DNA from: Bacteroidota bacterium | Lineage (GTDB): Bacteria > Bacteroidota > Bacteroidia > Cytophagales > Cyclobacteriaceae | Direction: 5' to 3' | Assembly (NCBI GenBank): GCA_023417785.1 | Contig: JAEZEH010000169.1 | Span: 1 to 7,159, forward strand | Length of the DNA stretch: 7,159 nt | Shown here: piece by piece, positions 6,421 to 7,159 of the stretch | Numbering within the stretch: the first letter of the stretch is position 1 | How the letters are laid out: each line of letters opens with the position of its first letter | Translations under genes and position numbers: made by a program | The notes under the pieces: model-generated | Databases searched by the model: none | What the model was told of the DNA's origin: nothing | What the model saw: only the letters and a program-made list of their open reading frames with translations

Positions 6421-6547
6421 GCTATACTCCTCCCCCGCCAAATTCGTGTTCGTCATGCTCAACGGGCACGCTTCTGTTGCAGCGTTGAACACCCAATCCC
6501 GGGCACTGTCCGGCGGGGTGCGGGGTGCCGCTGCAATCGCTCACCCG
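6406..6547. repeat. Large imperfect inverted repeat, recombination-site-like
   Basis: The left side CGGGTCGCGCTTTCCGC (6406-6422) continues through about 6430. It pairs with the right side at about 6522-6547, which includes GCTGCAATCGCTCACCCG (6530-6547). Paired blocks are CGGGT/ACCCG, GCG/CGC, TT/AA, C/G and GC/GC, then AC-CC against GG-GT. They are separated by regularly spaced mismatches and an extra base. Further in, CCCCGCC (6433-6439) pairs with GGCGGGG (6512-6518). The interior contains GTGTTC (6446-6451) and GAACAC (6487-6492). A long stem with patterned mismatches around a variable centre recalls single-strand recombination sites such as attC, but the integron core consensus is not present at the ends. 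Confidence 0.5.
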
Positions 6548-6614
6548 GGTTCGCGGCTGGGGTTTGAGTGTTCGGTGGTTTGATGGTGTATAATCTCGCG
6601 TGAAGTAACCCCTG

Positions 6615-6736
6615 GTGGGACACTGGTGTGCAGTGCACGCTTTTGGTCGTTTCTTAGGAGAACTTAATTAATTATTCTGTGGGACGTTTGGGACACGTGA
6701 GTGTTCGCATTCTTTTTTCAGGGACTCGTTCATGAG
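6615..6736. repeat. Direct repeat, copy B (SRPBCC 3' end plus downstream palindrome)
   Basis: This is the partner of 4062-4181, in the same orientation. In this copy the coding portion (6668-6736) is continuous with the rest of an intact SRPBCC gene. The non-coding portion holds GTGGGAC and the palindrome GTGCAGTGCAC (6628-6638). A weaker match (TCGCGT at 6596-6601 and GTAA at 6605-6608) may extend the unit leftwards. Confidence 0.85.
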
Positions 6737-7126
6737 GATGAAACCGTCGCGGGTTTTGTTCAGCATACCTTTCATCAGCGCGACTAATATCCCGCTGAAA
6801 TTCTCGCCGTGGATAAACCGTGTTTGATTGGCAACGGCCTCTTCAAGAATAAAATAATGCTCGCCGTCAAAGATTCCTTTTATGCCAAGCTTGCCTTTCC
6901 ATCTGAATTCCCGCGGCGGATCAAATTTCAGCACCACCGGCTTGAATGTCATCCCGCCACCGTCCGGAGGTTTGATGGAAACAACGAGATTCTTTCCGGC
7001 AACCTTTTCACCTTTAATCGATTTGATGAACGGGTTCCACCGTGGGTGATCTTCAAAATTCGTTAGTACAGACCAGACTTTTTCAGGAGTGGCTTCAATC
7101 AGAATCTCTGTTTCAATTTTCGTCAT
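6668..7126 (-). CDS. SRPBCC-family (START/Bet v 1-like) protein
   Basis: A 152-residue cytoplasmic protein of the SRPBCC superfamily (polyketide cyclase/dehydrase-like). These proteins form a helix-grip fold with a hydrophobic cavity for lipids or other small ligands. The opening beta strand is followed by TPEKVWSVLTNFEDHPRWNP (13-32), the standard signature. FDGEHYFILE lies at 87-96 and RFIHGENFSGIL at 103-114. The long C-terminal helix runs from about 111 to 141 and ends in MNESLKKECE. The length is normal for the family. The last 11 residues (HSRVPNVPQNN) extend beyond the usual end and are shared, with changes, by the truncated copy at 4113-4181. The start at 7126 is supported by a perfect TAnnTTTG box 18 nt upstream. 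The gene is monocistronic in this window and convergent with the membrane-protein gene. The ligand is unknown. Confidence 0.9.
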   Translation of the reverse strand: MTKIETEILIEATPEKVWSVLTNFEDHPRWNPFIKSIKGEKVAGKNLVVSIKPPDGGGMTFKPVVLKFDPPREFRWKGKLGIKGIFDGEHYFILEEAVANQTRFIHGENFSGILVALMKGMLNKTRDGFILMNESLKKECEHSRVPNVPQNN

Positions 7127-7143
7127 GCGTAATCAGTAAAATG

Positions 7144-7151
7144 CAAAGATA
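7144..7151 (-). promoter_or_regulatory. -7 promoter element of the SRPBCC gene
   Basis: On the minus strand 7151-7144 reads TATCTTTG, an exact match to the Bacteroidota -7 consensus TAnnTTTG. The expected start of transcription is near 7137, about 11 nt before the ATG. The matching -33 TTG would lie beyond the window edge and cannot be checked. Confidence 0.5.
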
Positions 7152-7159
7152 ACGCATAC

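Larger units (their letters stand above)
6214..6667. other. Non-coding block with a GC-rich, hairpin-rich core
   Basis: This 454-bp stretch separates the convergent membrane-protein and SRPBCC genes. Two short open frames on the plus strand (6180-6374 and 6398-6583) have no recognisable protein character, no promoter and composition driven by the GC-rich repeat, so I do not call them genes. The first part (6214-6370) shows nothing I can name. The part from about 6377 to 6557 is strikingly GC-rich (spot count 6481-6540: 42 of 60 are G or C) and contains the inverted repeats listed separately. Copy B of the direct repeat begins at 6615. Confidence 0.7.

Noticed and set aside
6456..6490. GCTCAAC and GTTGAAC as integron attC core sites (RYYYAAC and GTTRRRY)
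   Set aside because: Both match the degenerate consensus, but only about 20 bp separate them. They sit in the middle of the larger stem rather than at its ends, and no integrase is present.
6565..6574. TGAGTGTTCG shared with 6698-6707
   Set aside because: A lone 10-mer without flanking similarity is not evidence of a repeat.
6398..6583. Possible small protein in the GC-rich block
   Set aside because: The frame coincides with the inverted repeats, has no ribosome binding site or promoter, and its residues reflect high GC rather than a protein fold.
1..7159. tRNA, rRNA, CRISPR array, transposase or integrase genes
   Set aside because: I looked for cloverleaf-like segments, spaced direct repeats and recombinase motifs on both strands and saw none.

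Overview
The window looks like chromosomal DNA from a member of the Bacteroidota, probably of the Cytophagales type. Three things point that way. The protein families are typical: an AraC-type DNA-binding domain fused through a membrane helix to a TPR sensor, a carboxypeptidase-regulatory-like secreted protein, and an ankyrin lipoprotein. Start codons lack Shine-Dalgarno sequences. Upstream of three genes there are matches to the Bacteroidota promoter (-33 TTG, -7 TAnnTTTG). The genus cannot be named from the sequence.

Layout. Positions 1-42 hold a decaying heptamer repeat. Positions 51-2141 (minus) encode a 696-residue membrane-tethered AraC/TPR regulator. A 205-bp divergent intergenic region separates it from a tight plus-strand pair: an ankyrin-repeat lipoprotein (2347-2928) and a multi-pass acyltransferase-3 protein (2952-4055). 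The regulator may control this pair, but that rests on position only.

A short intergenic stretch (4056-4301) then carries a truncated 3' end of an SRPBCC-family gene. It is followed by a visibly more AT-rich, translationally coupled pair: a secreted carboxypeptidase-regulatory-like protein (4302-5606) and a five-helix membrane protein (5599-6213). After these comes a 454-bp non-coding block with a GC-rich core and large imperfect inverted repeats (6377-6547). The intact SRPBCC gene (6668-7126, minus) closes the window with its own -7 promoter element.

The most notable structure is that the AT-rich pair and the GC-rich block lie between two direct repeats of about 120 bp (4062-4181 and 6615-6736). 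Each repeat holds the 3' end of the SRPBCC gene plus its downstream palindrome. In the conserved coding part of the repeat the two copies differ only at synonymous sites. This is the arrangement expected when a segment integrates at the 3' end of a gene and duplicates it, or of a cassette-like insertion. No integrase or transposase gene is visible, so the mechanism is inferred.
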